Assembly: GCA_029941905.1 (NCBI GenBank)
Contig: JAPYTQ010000001.1
Span: forward strand, 124,001-188,000
Source of the DNA: JAHRVQ01 sp029941905
GTDB lineage: Bacteria > Pseudomonadota > Gammaproteobacteria > Pseudomonadales > Azotimanducaceae
Direction of reading: 5' to 3'
DNA: 64,000 nt
Shown: positions 51,663 through 60,986 of the stretch, piece by piece
Numbering within the stretch: position 1 is the first letter of the stretch
Layout of the letters: every line of letters starts with the position of its first letter
Notes under the pieces: model-generated
Seen by the model: the letters and a program-made list of their open reading frames with translations, nothing else
The model's database searches: none
What the model was told of the DNA's origin: nothing
Made by a program: the position numbers and the translations under genes

Positions 51663-53495
51663 ATGGCTGAACAAGCACAATCGCTCGCCCCTGGCGACAG
51701 CACTTTGTGGGAGCGGCGCGACGACGAACAAAGCTATGCGCTGCTGTACGATCCGCAGCACAAAACGGAAAACCGCTACGGACAGAAAATCGATTTGTTG
51801 GATCTGACGAACCAATCGGCACCGGCAGAGCGCCCGTTGTATATCAATGACAACACGGAGGTGGGCTGCAATCCAAACCGCAACAAACAGCACGGATTCT
51901 TCTTCACAGCAGATAACTGCATCGGCTGCCACGCCTGCGAAGCGGCGTGTGCTGAGAAAAACGAGACGCCAGCGCATCTGGCGTTTCGATCCGTAGGCTA
52001 TATAGAAGGAGGTTCTTATCCGGACTACCAACGCCTGAATATTTCCATGGCGTGCAATCACTGTGATGACCCGGTTTGCCTCAAGGGCTGTCCCACCGGC
52101 GCCTACACCAAACACGCCGAATACGGCGCGGTTCTGCAGGATCCTGATACCTGCTTTGGTTGCGGCTACTGTACCTGGGTTTGCCCCTATAACGCACCGC
52201 AACTCGACCCTATTGAAGGTCAGGTCTCAAAGTGCAACATGTGCGTAGACCGTCTGGAGGTAGGCCTGAAACCAGCGTGTGTGTCAGCCTGCCTGGGCAA
52301 TGCGCTGGACTTCGGTGTCATCGAGAACATTCCAGCCAACCGCGAAGAGGCAAAAACGACCATCCCGGGCTTCCCGGATCCAGAGATTACACACCCCAAC
52401 ATTCGCTTTCAGCAGACCAGAGGTTTACCCGAGGTAATGACGCGCACAGACTCAAACCCGGTAAAGTATCATCGCGAGGGTGGCGTAGAATACCTTCCGG
52501 TCACCGACGAGAAACAAGGTAAAGAATGGGCGTGGAATTGGCGGGAATTGAGCTCCCGTGAGAATGTGCTGGTGGCCTTTACGCTCCTCTCGCAGACAGG
52601 AATTGGTGCTTTCAGTCTGTCTTTTGTCGCCTCGGCCACCGGGCTTATCGAAGGATCCATCGCAACCGTTGCATTCTTGAGCTGTGCACTTGTGGCGCTT
52701 GCACTCTTCATGTCGACCGTGCATCTCGGCAAACCACTGAGGTTTTACCGGGGCTTCAACAACCTCAAATATTCACCAGTGGCCCGGGAGGGCCTGGGTG
52801 TTGCGCTCTTCCTTACCTGCACAGGGCTTTACTGGCTGTTGAGCATATCCCGGGAACTGTTGCCGCTGGAGTCCGCCGCCAACGGTCTCGCTGTGCTTGG
52901 CATCGCAAGCGGTGCCATTGGTCTGTACTACATGGTTAAGTGCTACCGAATACCAGCCCGGCCATTCTGGGATCATTGGCAAGTAGCCACTTCCTTCGTT
53001 GGCTGCACGATGAGTATCGGAGGAGTATTGGCGATGCTGTCTCTGGTATTTTCCAGTGGCGCATCGACCTCAGCTATGGATTTTTTTGGTGCGTGTGCTT
53101 GCTGCGGTATCGCTATGGAGGCGATCGGTTTGTATTGTCACGGCCGCGATATGACCCGGTGTGGTAAGGAAGGTGCGGCGGCGCACTACGTGCAGACCAC
53201 CAGGTTCGGCAAAACGTATTGGTTACGCAACATGCTGATTGCAATGGATGTGGCTCTGACTGTGAGTTTATTAGCCGCTGACTTATCCGTCTTGTGGGCG
53301 TATCTGGGCTGGGGGATGGTTGGTATAGTGATGTTGGTGACCCACGTCATCGGTCGGTCGCTGTTTTATGTGCTTGTCATACCCACCACCATACCTGGTG
53401 CGTTCTTCTGGAAGAACCCGGCATTCGAAGATCATGCCCGTGATGTCGGGCTTGCGGAAATGCCGCAGGTTGGAATCGTGCCCCATAGTCGCTAG
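51663..53495 (+). CDS. DmsB-DmsC fusion: four-cluster ferredoxin joined to a membrane anchor
   Basis: A 610-residue protein. After about 75 extra residues comes a DmsB-like ferredoxin with four complete cysteine sets: C86/89/92/96, C131/134/139/143, C164/167/170/174 and C191/194/206/210. From about residue 300 it continues as a DmsC-type anchor with eight likely helices (FTLLSQTGIGAFSLSF, STVHLGKPLRFYRGF), the family that oxidises menaquinol or ubiquinol. It is encoded two bases after nasA and nothing else lies in the operon, so it should feed quinol electrons to NasA. No Tat signal, so the clusters face the cytosol. Fusion of B and C subunits is the notable feature. Confidence 0.9.
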   Translation: MAEQAQSLAPGDSTLWERRDDEQSYALLYDPQHKTENRYGQKIDLLDLTNQSAPAERPLYINDNTEVGCNPNRNKQHGFFFTADNCIGCHACEAACAEKNETPAHLAFRSVGYIEGGSYPDYQRLNISMACNHCDDPVCLKGCPTGAYTKHAEYGAVLQDPDTCFGCGYCTWVCPYNAPQLDPIEGQVSKCNMCVDRLEVGLKPACVSACLGNALDFGVIENIPANREEAKTTIPGFPDPEITHPNIRFQQTRGLPEVMTRTDSNPVKYHREGGVEYLPVTDEKQGKEWAWNWRELSSRENVLVAFTLLSQTGIGAFSLSFVASATGLIEGSIATVAFLSCALVALALFMSTVHLGKPLRFYRGFNNLKYSPVAREGLGVALFLTCTGLYWLLSISRELLPLESAANGLAVLGIASGAIGLYYMVKCYRIPARPFWDHWQVATSFVGCTMSIGGVLAMLSLVFSSGASTSAMDFFGACACCGIAMEAIGLYCHGRDMTRCGKEGAAAHYVQTTRFGKTYWLRNMLIAMDVALTVSLLAADLSVLWAYLGWGMVGIVMLVTHVIGRSLFYVLVIPTTIPGAFFWKNPAFEDHARDVGLAEMPQVGIVPHSR

Positions 53496-53533
53496 GATCC
53501 GGACAAGGCCTGTCAGGGGTGATTTCGAGCAGT

Positions 53534-55096
53534 TTAAGGCCTCATCCCCCAGGTAACAGGCCCTTTCAGTTCATCCAGCAATGGCTCGATCCAGTCAACC
53601 CAGCGACACAGTTTTGACCGGGTATGGCGAGGATCAATCAATTCATGCACGGCGAAGCTTTCCATCATTGGAAACGGGCTGCGATTGGCCATCAGCTTCT
53701 GTTCCAGTTCGCGTCGTTTGGCATCCGGGTCTTCCGCAGCTGCAATTTCTTTATGGAAAGCAACGGCAACACCACCCTCTACAGGCAACGCACCCATCTC
53801 GTAGGACGGCCAGGCGAGCTTGTAATTGTTGGGTGAAAAGTGCGCCGCTGATGCGACCCCAAACGACTTATGAACAGCAATTGTCGCCCAGGGCACAGTG
53901 GACTGAACGGCTGCTGCCACTGCACTCATGCCATACCTAATGGTGGCCTCCTGTTCTGCAGCCGGACCAATCATAAATCCGGGCTCATCAAGGAAATTGA
54001 CTATCGGTATATGAAAGGTGTCACAGAGTTCCATCATTCGCTTGGCTTTCTGGGAGCCAGTGGCTGTCATTGCCCCGGCAAAGTGTTTGCAGTCATTGGC
54101 GATGATGCCGACAACGGCACCACTCAGCCGAGCGAACCCGGTGATCTGACCCTGACCGTAAAACGGCGAGATCTCGAACCAGCTTTCCTGGTCAACCACA
54201 TGTTGAATCAGGTCGCGCATTTCAAATGGAATCCTGCCATCCTTCGGCACGATTGAAATCAGCGCATCATCAGCACGGTCCGGGTCATCAACACAATGCT
54301 TTCGCTCCGCCAGTTGCCAGACATTCTGGGGCATAAAATCCAGGAACTGCTTGATCTGCTGGAACGCCTCGGATTCACTATCCGCGACATTGTTGACAAT
54401 GCCACTGCGGGTGTGGACCTTCCATCCTCCGAGTTCCTCCTTGGTCATGGAAACACCCAGGGCTCGTTCAACCAAAGCCGGGCCTGCCACCAGTACCTGG
54501 GATGTCTGCTTCACCATGACGGAAAAATGCGAGGCCACGAGCCTCCCGGCAGGAAATCCGGCAACAGGTCCCATAGCGCCAGATACGACAGGCACAACAT
54601 TCATCGCGTCCGATATAATCTTGAATCTGGGTTCAGCATATACGGGGGATCCTACGGTTTGCGGTCTCTGGCCGCTTCCTGAGGATCCGGCCACACTGCC
54701 GCCGCCACCTTCAAGCAAACGCACCAAAGGCACCCGGAACTGCACGGCGAGTTCCTCGGCGTATACACTCTTTCTTAATCCTGCGCCATTCGGAGATCCG
54801 CCCTTGAGGGTGAAATCCTCACCTCCAATTGCAATACGCCGCCCATTGACATCACCAAAACCGATCACATAATTTGCCGGGGAGAATGACTTGATGGAAC
54901 CATCTGCATTTTTCTCGGCGAAACCGGCGCCTTCTCCATGTTCTTCAAACGACGACGGTGTTACGAGCTCATCAATCCGCTCTCGGATCGACAATCTGCC
55001 CTTCGCATGATGGATCGAAACGGCATCCTCGCCACCCTGCTGTTTCGATAGCTCCCGCCGCAGTTCAATTTCATGCGCTTCTTTATGCCAGCCCAT
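53534..55096 (-). CDS. Acyl-CoA carboxylase carboxyltransferase (beta) subunit
   Basis: A 520-residue biotin-dependent carboxyltransferase of the propionyl/methylcrotonyl-CoA type. The N-terminal half has KGRLSIRERIDELV and LLEGGGGSVAG; the C-terminal half has the acyl-CoA region FLDEPGFMIGPAAEQ and VHKSFGVASAAHF. No biotin carboxylase or carrier gene is adjacent, so the alpha subunit must be encoded elsewhere. Convergent with the nitrate reductase operon and divergent from the SDR. Substrate not determined. Confidence 0.9.
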   Translation of the reverse strand: MGWHKEAHEIELRRELSKQQGGEDAVSIHHAKGRLSIRERIDELVTPSSFEEHGEGAGFAEKNADGSIKSFSPANYVIGFGDVNGRRIAIGGEDFTLKGGSPNGAGLRKSVYAEELAVQFRVPLVRLLEGGGGSVAGSSGSGQRPQTVGSPVYAEPRFKIISDAMNVVPVVSGAMGPVAGFPAGRLVASHFSVMVKQTSQVLVAGPALVERALGVSMTKEELGGWKVHTRSGIVNNVADSESEAFQQIKQFLDFMPQNVWQLAERKHCVDDPDRADDALISIVPKDGRIPFEMRDLIQHVVDQESWFEISPFYGQGQITGFARLSGAVVGIIANDCKHFAGAMTATGSQKAKRMMELCDTFHIPIVNFLDEPGFMIGPAAEQEATIRYGMSAVAAAVQSTVPWATIAVHKSFGVASAAHFSPNNYKLAWPSYEMGALPVEGGVAVAFHKEIAAAEDPDAKRRELEQKLMANRSPFPMMESFAVHELIDPRHTRSKLCRWVDWIEPLLDELKGPVTWGMRP

Positions 55097-55248
55097 TGTT
55101 GATCCTATTTGGAAATCAGTTTGATATGCGCGTCTTTATATCAATTCACACAGCTTGCCCACAAGCCCGATTGATATAGGTTACCGCCTGCGTCACACTG
55201 ACCGGTAACTTTTACAGTGAACAAAATTTGCATTTCAGGATATCGAGC

Positions 55249-56022
55249 ATGGGAAGAGTATCGGGAAAGGTCGCACTGGTTACAGGTGGTGCAATGGGGA
55301 TTGGCAGAGCATGTGCAGAACGACTGGCCGAAGAAGGCGCCCGTATTGTTGTTTCAGATGTCTCTGATGACGCTGGCAACGCCACTGTTGCTGCCATCAA
55401 AGAACAAGGCGGCGATGCAATATACATTCACCATGACGTCACCCAGGAATCCGAATGGCAGAATCTGCTGCCCCGGATCACCGATCACTTCGGTGGATTG
55501 AATATCCTGGTGAACAATGCAGGTATTGCCATTATGCAACCCATTACAGAGATGACGCTGGAGGATTTTCACAAACAAAATGCGGTCAACCTCGATGGGG
55601 TCTTTCTCGGGCTCAAGCATTGTATACCCAGCATCGCTGCATCGGGTGGGGGCTCAATCATCAACCTGTCATCCGTCGCGGGTTTAAAAGCCTCGCCAGG
55701 CCTTGCTGCGTATGCCATGACCAAGGGTGGTGTCAGATTATTGAGTAAATCAGTTGCGAAAGAATGCGCCGCTGCCGGGAATAATGTACGGGTGAACTCA
55801 ATTCACCCTGGCATCATTGAGACCGCGATCTGGGACAAAATGGGACCATCCGCAGATGGTGGAAATCGAACGGAGATAGCCACGATAGCAGAAGGTGCAG
55901 TACCAGGTGGTGTACTGGGTAAGCCGAAGGATATCGCCAACGGAGTGCTTTTTCTGGCCTCGGATGATGCGAGTTATGTCAATGGCAGCGAACTGGTCGT
56001 AGACCACGCACTTTCAGCCTAA
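55249..56022 (+). CDS. Short-chain dehydrogenase/reductase (SDR)
   Basis: A 257-residue classical SDR from ATG 55249 with AGGA upstream; a TTG seven codons earlier is the alternative. It has GGAMGIGRACA, NNAGIAIM, NLSSVAG and YAMTKGGV (catalytic tyrosine and lysine), and ends in VNGSELVVDHALSA. The acidic residue after the second strand (SDVSDD) suggests NAD rather than NADP. Close relatives oxidise cyclic alcohols or hydroxysteroids; this is only a family hint. Confidence 0.91.
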   Translation: MGRVSGKVALVTGGAMGIGRACAERLAEEGARIVVSDVSDDAGNATVAAIKEQGGDAIYIHHDVTQESEWQNLLPRITDHFGGLNILVNNAGIAIMQPITEMTLEDFHKQNAVNLDGVFLGLKHCIPSIAASGGGSIINLSSVAGLKASPGLAAYAMTKGGVRLLSKSVAKECAAAGNNVRVNSIHPGIIETAIWDKMGPSADGGNRTEIATIAEGAVPGGVLGKPKDIANGVLFLASDDASYVNGSELVVDHALSA

Positions 56023-56247
56023 GCTGGAATTCAACAGATCCGGGCCGGGATTACGAAATAGATCTATCACCATTCCTACATTTTATTAGAAATGGTGATT
56101 TGATCGTGATACTTTGCGCCCTACGTTTATGCAAGATCAGCAATATCGCGACTTGCCGTACCCAAATTAATAATAAATCCGTGCGTTACAAACTTGTTGT
56201 GATGTTGTCGCGATGAAAAGTACATTACCAATTCCTCGAGGATAGTT

Positions 56248-57381
56248 ATGCAAATAGCCGTACCTTCGGAGATCCATGCGAACGAAAAACGCGTGGCTCT
56301 GATACCCGACTCCGTTAAGAAACTTACCCGTGCGGGCTTTGAAGTTTCCGTTCATGCAGGTCTCGGTCTCCACGCCGGATTCGCCGATTCTGACTACACC
56401 GAGGCTGGTGCTACGGTCAACAATGACCGCGATGCACTAATGGGAAGCGGTGATATTGTGCTGAGGGTGCGTAAGCCTTCCCTCGAAGAAGTGTCTCGAC
56501 TCAAGCAAGGTGCTATTCATGTCAGCTATCTTGATCCCTACAATGAACATGAATTAGTGGACGCGTTAGCCGCACAAAAAGTCAGTGCGATCAGCATGGA
56601 AATGATCCCCCGAACCACCAGGGCACAGAAAATGGACGCCTTGAGTTCCCAGGCTAATCTTGCCGGTTATGTCATGGTCCTGTTGGCAGCATCAAAGCTG
56701 GATCGCATTCTACCGATGATGATGACCCCGGCAGGCACCTTGAGCCCGGCAAAAGTATTCGTCATCGGCGCGGGCGTCGCTGGTTTGCAAGCCATCGCCA
56801 CCGCCAAACGGCTCGGTGCCCGGGTCGAGGCATTCGATACCAGACCTGTGGTTGCGGAGCAGGTCCAGTCCCTCGGTGCCAAGTTTGTCGACATTGATCT
56901 CGGTGAAACCGGCCAGACTAAAGACGGCTATGCCAAGGAACTGACCGCCGAACAGCTTGAATTACAGCGACTCGGTATGAAAGACGTCATAAGCCAGTCC
57001 GATATCGTCATTACCACGGCACAACTATTTGGTCGACCCGCGCCGCGCATCGTGACCAGGGATATGGTCGACGCAATGAAACGCGGCGGCGTTATCGTCG
57101 ATATGGCTGTTGATTCCGGTGGTAATGTTGAAGGCTCAGTGCCTGACGAAACTGTTAATGTGAATGGCGTATCCATTATTGGCGTGTCGAATCTTCCGGC
57201 AGAAGTGTCCCAGGACGCCAGCCAGATGTACTCATCAAACCTGTTCAACCTGGTCAGCGAATACTGGGATGAAGAGAGCAAGACATTCAACCTTGATCTT
57301 GCGGATGACATCCTTCAAGGATGCGTCATTACCCATGATGGTGCGATCGTCAACGAAACTATCAAAAACCTGAGAAGCTAA
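56248..57381 (+). CDS. pntA: Proton-translocating transhydrogenase alpha subunit, part 1
   Basis: A 377-residue cytosolic NAD(H)-binding domain I of nicotinamide nucleotide transhydrogenase. It has the N-terminal EIHANEKRVALIPDSV, the Rossmann loop VIGAGVAGLQAIATA, and the RGGVIVDMAVDSGGN segment. The alpha chain is split into two genes, as in Rhodospirillum and many marine bacteria, with the second part 13 bases downstream. The complex uses proton motive force to make NADPH from NADH. Confidence 0.95.
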   Translation: MQIAVPSEIHANEKRVALIPDSVKKLTRAGFEVSVHAGLGLHAGFADSDYTEAGATVNNDRDALMGSGDIVLRVRKPSLEEVSRLKQGAIHVSYLDPYNEHELVDALAAQKVSAISMEMIPRTTRAQKMDALSSQANLAGYVMVLLAASKLDRILPMMMTPAGTLSPAKVFVIGAGVAGLQAIATAKRLGARVEAFDTRPVVAEQVQSLGAKFVDIDLGETGQTKDGYAKELTAEQLELQRLGMKDVISQSDIVITTAQLFGRPAPRIVTRDMVDAMKRGGVIVDMAVDSGGNVEGSVPDETVNVNGVSIIGVSNLPAEVSQDASQMYSSNLFNLVSEYWDEESKTFNLDLADDILQGCVITHDGAIVNETIKNLRS

Positions 57382-57394
57382 GCGAGGGAATCAC

Positions 57395-57685
57395 GTGGAA
57401 GTTGTATTTCTAACATTTATTCTGGTTCTGTCGATCTTCCTCGGCTTTGAACTTATTTCAAAAGTGCCCGCGACTCTGCACACACCGTTAATGTCGGGTG
57501 CAAACGCCATTTCCGGTATTACCCTGGCGGGTGCGTTTCTGTCTGCCGGTATGCAAAACAGCGAGATGGCCACCTATCTTGGCACCACTGCAGTTGCACT
57601 GGCGACGATCAATGTGGTCGGTGGCTATCTTGTCACCGATAGAATGCTCGCCATGTTCAAGAGCAAGAAAGGGGGTGCGAAGTAG
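57395..57685 (+). CDS. Transhydrogenase alpha subunit, part 2 (membrane)
   Basis: A 96-residue membrane protein from GTG 57395 behind GAGGGA, carrying three helices of domain II of the proton channel (segments FELISKVPATLHTPLMSGAN and AISGITLAGAF are conserved). Its stop overlaps the GTG of pntB by one base. Normal size for PntA2. Confidence 0.93.
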   Translation: MEVVFLTFILVLSIFLGFELISKVPATLHTPLMSGANAISGITLAGAFLSAGMQNSEMATYLGTTAVALATINVVGGYLVTDRMLAMFKSKKGGAK

Positions 57686-59067
57686 TGGATATTCAACTTA
57701 TTCAACTTATCGCTAACCTGGCTTACATCGTTTCGGCGATTTTATTCATCTTTGGACTGAAGCTGCTCGGTTCTCCCGCCTCGGCGCGACGAGGCAACCT
57801 GCTTTCTAGTGTCGGTATGCTAATCGCTGTCGTTGCAGGTTTAACTGCCGAGGGCATTGTGGATTTTAAGTTCATCGCACTTGGTATGGTCATCGGTACA
57901 ATCATTGGTGCCAGTGCAGCAAGATTGATCGCGATGACCAGCATGCCGGAAATGGTAGCCCTGTTTAACGGCTCCGGTGGCGCGGCTAGTTTGCTGGTCG
58001 GCTGGGGCGCACTCTACCTTGCGACTGACACCGCCAGTGTCAGTACATTTACAGCCGTCACTATTATTCTGGCGATTCTAATCGGCGGCGTCACCGTGAC
58101 CGGAAGTCTGATCGCCTACGGAAAATTGAGTGAAACCATTGGCAGCGCTGCTGTGGTGTTTAATGGCCAGCGAATCTTCAACGGCCTGCTGCTCGCCGCT
58201 CTGTTATATGCCAGCGTCATGCTCGTGCTTGATCCAACCCCCGAATCAATCTGGCTCTGGGCGGTGCTTGGCTTATCGTTGCTGCTGGGTGTGATGGTTG
58301 TCATTCCCATCGGCGGTGCCGATATGCCGGTGGTGATTTCGCTGTTGAACAGTTATTCCGGCATCGCGGCTTGCGCAGCCGGATTCGCCATCAACAACAA
58401 TATCCTGATCGTAGCCGGTTCACTGGTGGGCGCGGCAGGTATTATTTTAACCAATATCATGTGCAAGGCGATGAATCGATCATTGGCGAACGTATTATTC
58501 AGCGGCTTTGGCGCTGTCAAACAAGGCAAGTCCATTGAAGGTGAAGTGAAGCCACTCACTGTTGAAGACGCCTACTACATACTCGAAGCCGCGAGCAATG
58601 TTTGTTTTGTACCTGGCTACGGTATGGCCGTTGCCCAGGCCCAACATGTTGTTAAAGAGCTGGGCGAAATTCTTGAAAAAAATGGCGCCGAAGTCAGTTA
58701 TGCGGTCCATCCGGTTGCCGGTCGAATGCCAGGACATATGAATGTGCTGTTAGCGGAGGCTGACGTTCCCTATGAGCAGCTGGTTGAAATGGACGAGATC
58801 AACCCTCGCATCGAGAACGTGGATGTTGCGATTGTTATCGGCGCCAATGATGTGGTTAACCCTTCTGCCCGGGAAGATGAGGACAGCCCGATCTATGGTA
58901 TGCCAATCATCAATGTCGACAAGGCCGGAACGGTATTCGTCTTGAAACGTTCAATGGCTTCCGGCTTCTCCGGTGTGGACAACCCACTGTTTTTTGGCGA
59001 GAACACCCGTATGTTGTTTGGCGATGCAAAGGAATCCATCTCCGGAGTGATTTCCGAGTTCAGCTAA
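57685..59067 (+). CDS. pntB: Transhydrogenase beta subunit
   Basis: A 460-residue protein from GTG 57685: eight or nine helices of the channel, then the NADP(H)-binding domain III from about residue 280 (PGYGMAVAQAQH, HPVAGRMPGHMNVLL, GANDVVNPSA and the C-terminal KRSMASGFSG motif). Complete. Its last about 105 bases plus the following 16 are repeated in diverged and broken form at 60601-60727. Confidence 0.95.
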   Translation: MDIQLIQLIANLAYIVSAILFIFGLKLLGSPASARRGNLLSSVGMLIAVVAGLTAEGIVDFKFIALGMVIGTIIGASAARLIAMTSMPEMVALFNGSGGAASLLVGWGALYLATDTASVSTFTAVTIILAILIGGVTVTGSLIAYGKLSETIGSAAVVFNGQRIFNGLLLAALLYASVMLVLDPTPESIWLWAVLGLSLLLGVMVVIPIGGADMPVVISLLNSYSGIAACAAGFAINNNILIVAGSLVGAAGIILTNIMCKAMNRSLANVLFSGFGAVKQGKSIEGEVKPLTVEDAYYILEAASNVCFVPGYGMAVAQAQHVVKELGEILEKNGAEVSYAVHPVAGRMPGHMNVLLAEADVPYEQLVEMDEINPRIENVDVAIVIGANDVVNPSAREDEDSPIYGMPIINVDKAGTVFVLKRSMASGFSGVDNPLFFGENTRMLFGDAKESISGVISEFS

Positions 59068-59089
59068 TGTGATGCCATGGGCTAGTCTG

Positions 59090-59190
59090 CATGACCGGTT
59101 AATCGTTGGGCGTGTGATCGCCATTCGCGCCTCTGAAGATCCGAATCGCACGTCCTGTTGATCAAAGCCGGGCTAGACTAGAGGAGCTTT
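59090..59190 (+). pseudogene. Fossil of the 5' end of the GMC oxidoreductase gene
   Basis: This stretch aligns with 60988-61095, the start of the intact GMC gene, with a deletion of about 13 bases in the FAD glycine loop, several single-base deletions and few substitutions. The start codon is changed to CTG. It lies only 23 bases after the pntB stop, so in the ancestral order the GMC gene followed pntB directly. It cannot code for a useful product. Confidence 0.85.
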
Positions 59191-59908
59191 CTCCTGTATA
59201 TGCCGCTTCAAAGCCCGGGGAGCGTGGCCGTAAGGGACAAACTGTTTACCTACGACAATAACGTCAACACCCTGAAGATTGCTGGGTGTCCCGATCTTAC
59301 TTGCTGTAAGAGCGTTTATCTTGGGGTTAATCAGCGATGGAATTACAAAGCCGATCCGGTAAATTGTCACAGAATCGGTTGTGCAGGGGACAGTTTTATT
59401 ACCTCTATTTTGGTGGGCAGAACGATCACATAACAGTAATTTCCTGTTACCTATATGGATATTACTGAACCCCTCTAACCTGTCGTTTGCAGACAGAAAA
59501 GAATATGAGCTTTTAACTGTTGTTTTAGCCGGAGTGTACCCGAAGCCGTCATTGTGAACCGGCATCAATCTGCGTTGTTTTCATGGATAATTCGATTGAT
59601 AAACAAAATAACACGTTGGGTAAACTGAGCCTTGCTTACGATCCAAAATTGTTAGGTGCCTTCTTAGTGTTGAGGGAGTTAGTGTATTTCACGCAAAAAT
59701 GGCAGCAGCTGGTTAAGCGGAAACGCGTCGGAATCAGCAAGAATGTCTTCAATCAGAGCATCAAACCGTACTTTAGAATCTGGCTCTAATACCAGCGCCT
59801 TCCTCCACTCTCCTATGCCATCGCACTTGAAGACTCTCGCAAAATCTCGTCTAGTTTCCTTGACGATTTGTTCATCAATCTCATTCCATACGACGCACCA
59901 AGGCATCA
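59191..59908. other. Non-coding or unrecognised stretch between fossils
   Basis: No family is recognised. Open frames of 131 codons (59173-59568, minus), 68 codons (59583-59789, plus) and 76 codons (59679-59909, minus) exist but overlap fossils or each other and lack ribosome sites. Given the decay on both sides this is probably debris of an inserted element. Confidence 0.45.
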
Positions 59909-60214
59909 CTCATATACCGCCAGCCTGAAAAAGCAAAGAGCATTCTGGAGGATAGAAACTACATCCCAACAAACCACTTTTATCTTGCAGGGGGTTATCT
60001 TGCCTTGGGAGATATGGACAACACCTTTAGGGAAATTGAGGCGGGTATCGAAAATCACGATAGCATCCTGCTAATAACCTTGCTGGTGTCAGACCTGTGG
60101 GACCCAATTCGCGGTGATCCGCGCTTTGATGAGATGCTTGAGCTAATGGATTCTAAGGTAACGCATACTGAGCAGTATCTACAAGATTATAATATTACAC
60201 AGCCAGATCAGTAG
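59909..60214 (+). pseudogene. C-terminal fragment of a TPR-repeat protein (cyclase/adenylate-cyclase-associated type)
   Basis: Read in the frame of ATG 60005, about 100 codons give a TPR-like end: AGGYLALGDMDNTFREIEAGI, then VSDLWDPIRGDPRFDEMLELM (shown by parts). This pattern, a last TPR helix pair followed by a 'PxRxDPRF' tail, ends many bacterial TPR proteins fused to cyclase or winged-helix domains. The frame has stops just upstream of about 59870, so the rest of the gene is missing. No start signal. Confidence 0.55.
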
Positions 60215-60312
60215 TGACAGTTTGGTCGCATGTCCGGTTCGGGTACACTGCGGGCAAATTCAGGATCCTCATACCTCTTTACCTCGTGTCAGCAATGGAA
60301 AGGTAAGCGGCG

Positions 60313-60600
60313 TTAATCCTTCCAAAAATCCTTGAACCGTTGCGGCGACAACTCGGTATATCTGACTGTAGGTTGGATGTTCTTATGGCCCATGTAATGC
60401 TGGATTGCCCTGGTGTCCTAGCCGTCTTTGGCTAATTTGCAACCAGCAGAATGCCGAAGCATGTGCGGGTGGATCAGAAATCTAATCTTGGCATTTCTCC
60501 AGCACGTTTAACCATCTTTCTGGCATTAGAATCTGTCATGGGTCCGCCACGTTCTGTGACGAAGCTATAGGGTGTATCAGGATACTCTCGCTTCAGCTTG
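60313..60600 (-). pseudogene. Decayed tyrosine recombinase (phage-type integrase), C-terminal part
   Basis: On the minus strand the region from 60600 gives REYPDTPYSFVTERGGPM and SNARKMVKRAGEMPR; after a frameshift near 60478 it continues HPHMLRHSAGCKLAKDG, a TAG stop at 60418-60420, then DTRAIQHYMGHKNIQ and TVRYTELSPQRFKDFW, ending at TAA 60313. The HxLRH box and GHxxIQ...Y box with the nucleophile tyrosine identify the family. N-terminal half is absent: the sequence stops at the edge of the pntB fossil. Confidence 0.85.
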
Positions 60601-60727
60601 CGGCTTCTCCGGTGTAGATAATCCGCTGTTTTTTAGCGAGAACACCCGCATGTTGTTCGATGTTCGATGACGCAAAAGAATCCATCTCCGGAGTAATTTC
60701 GGAATTAGCTAATGTGATGCTATGGGT
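60601..60727 (+). pseudogene. Diverged second copy of the 3' end of pntB
   Basis: Aligns with 58962-59083 with about a dozen substitutions, a 7-base tandem duplication (TTCGATG twice, around 60656-60669) that shifts the frame, and a one-base deletion near the end. By hand count most substitutions fall at third codon positions of the pntB frame and are silent, so the copy diverged while still part of a working pntB, then became a fragment. Abuts the integrase fossil. Confidence 0.85.
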
Positions 60728-60986
60728 CTTGCTGTACCAGCATCCCATGGTGACACGCCGTTCGCCAGACTATTGAAAATCAGTAATTGCCCAGTACAGC
60801 TTTACAACAGTTCGGATTACAATTTGACGATCAATTCGTCAATTTGTAGTTTCTTGTAGGCGCGTATTCATTTCCACTGTAAGTCGATCATGAATCAAAA
60901 AACTTGCTTCAGCGATGGGCTTGCCTTTGAGAACTCTGGCCCAACATGCAACAATCAATGATAATCGAAGTAAAAACTTGTCCCCT
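60728..60986. other. Spacer upstream of the GMC gene, with a 12-bp imperfect inverted repeat
   Basis: No gene is seen. The arms at 60819-60830 and 60836-60847 (ACAATTTGACGA / TCGTCAATTTGT) pair with one mismatch over a five-base loop. The stretch presumably carries the present promoter of the GMC gene, which lost its ancestral link to pntB. Confidence 0.5.

Noticed and set aside
59173..59568. 131-codon open frame on the minus strand in the fossil region
   Set aside because: It has no ribosome site or recognisable family, overlaps the GMC fossil and lies in a region of decay.
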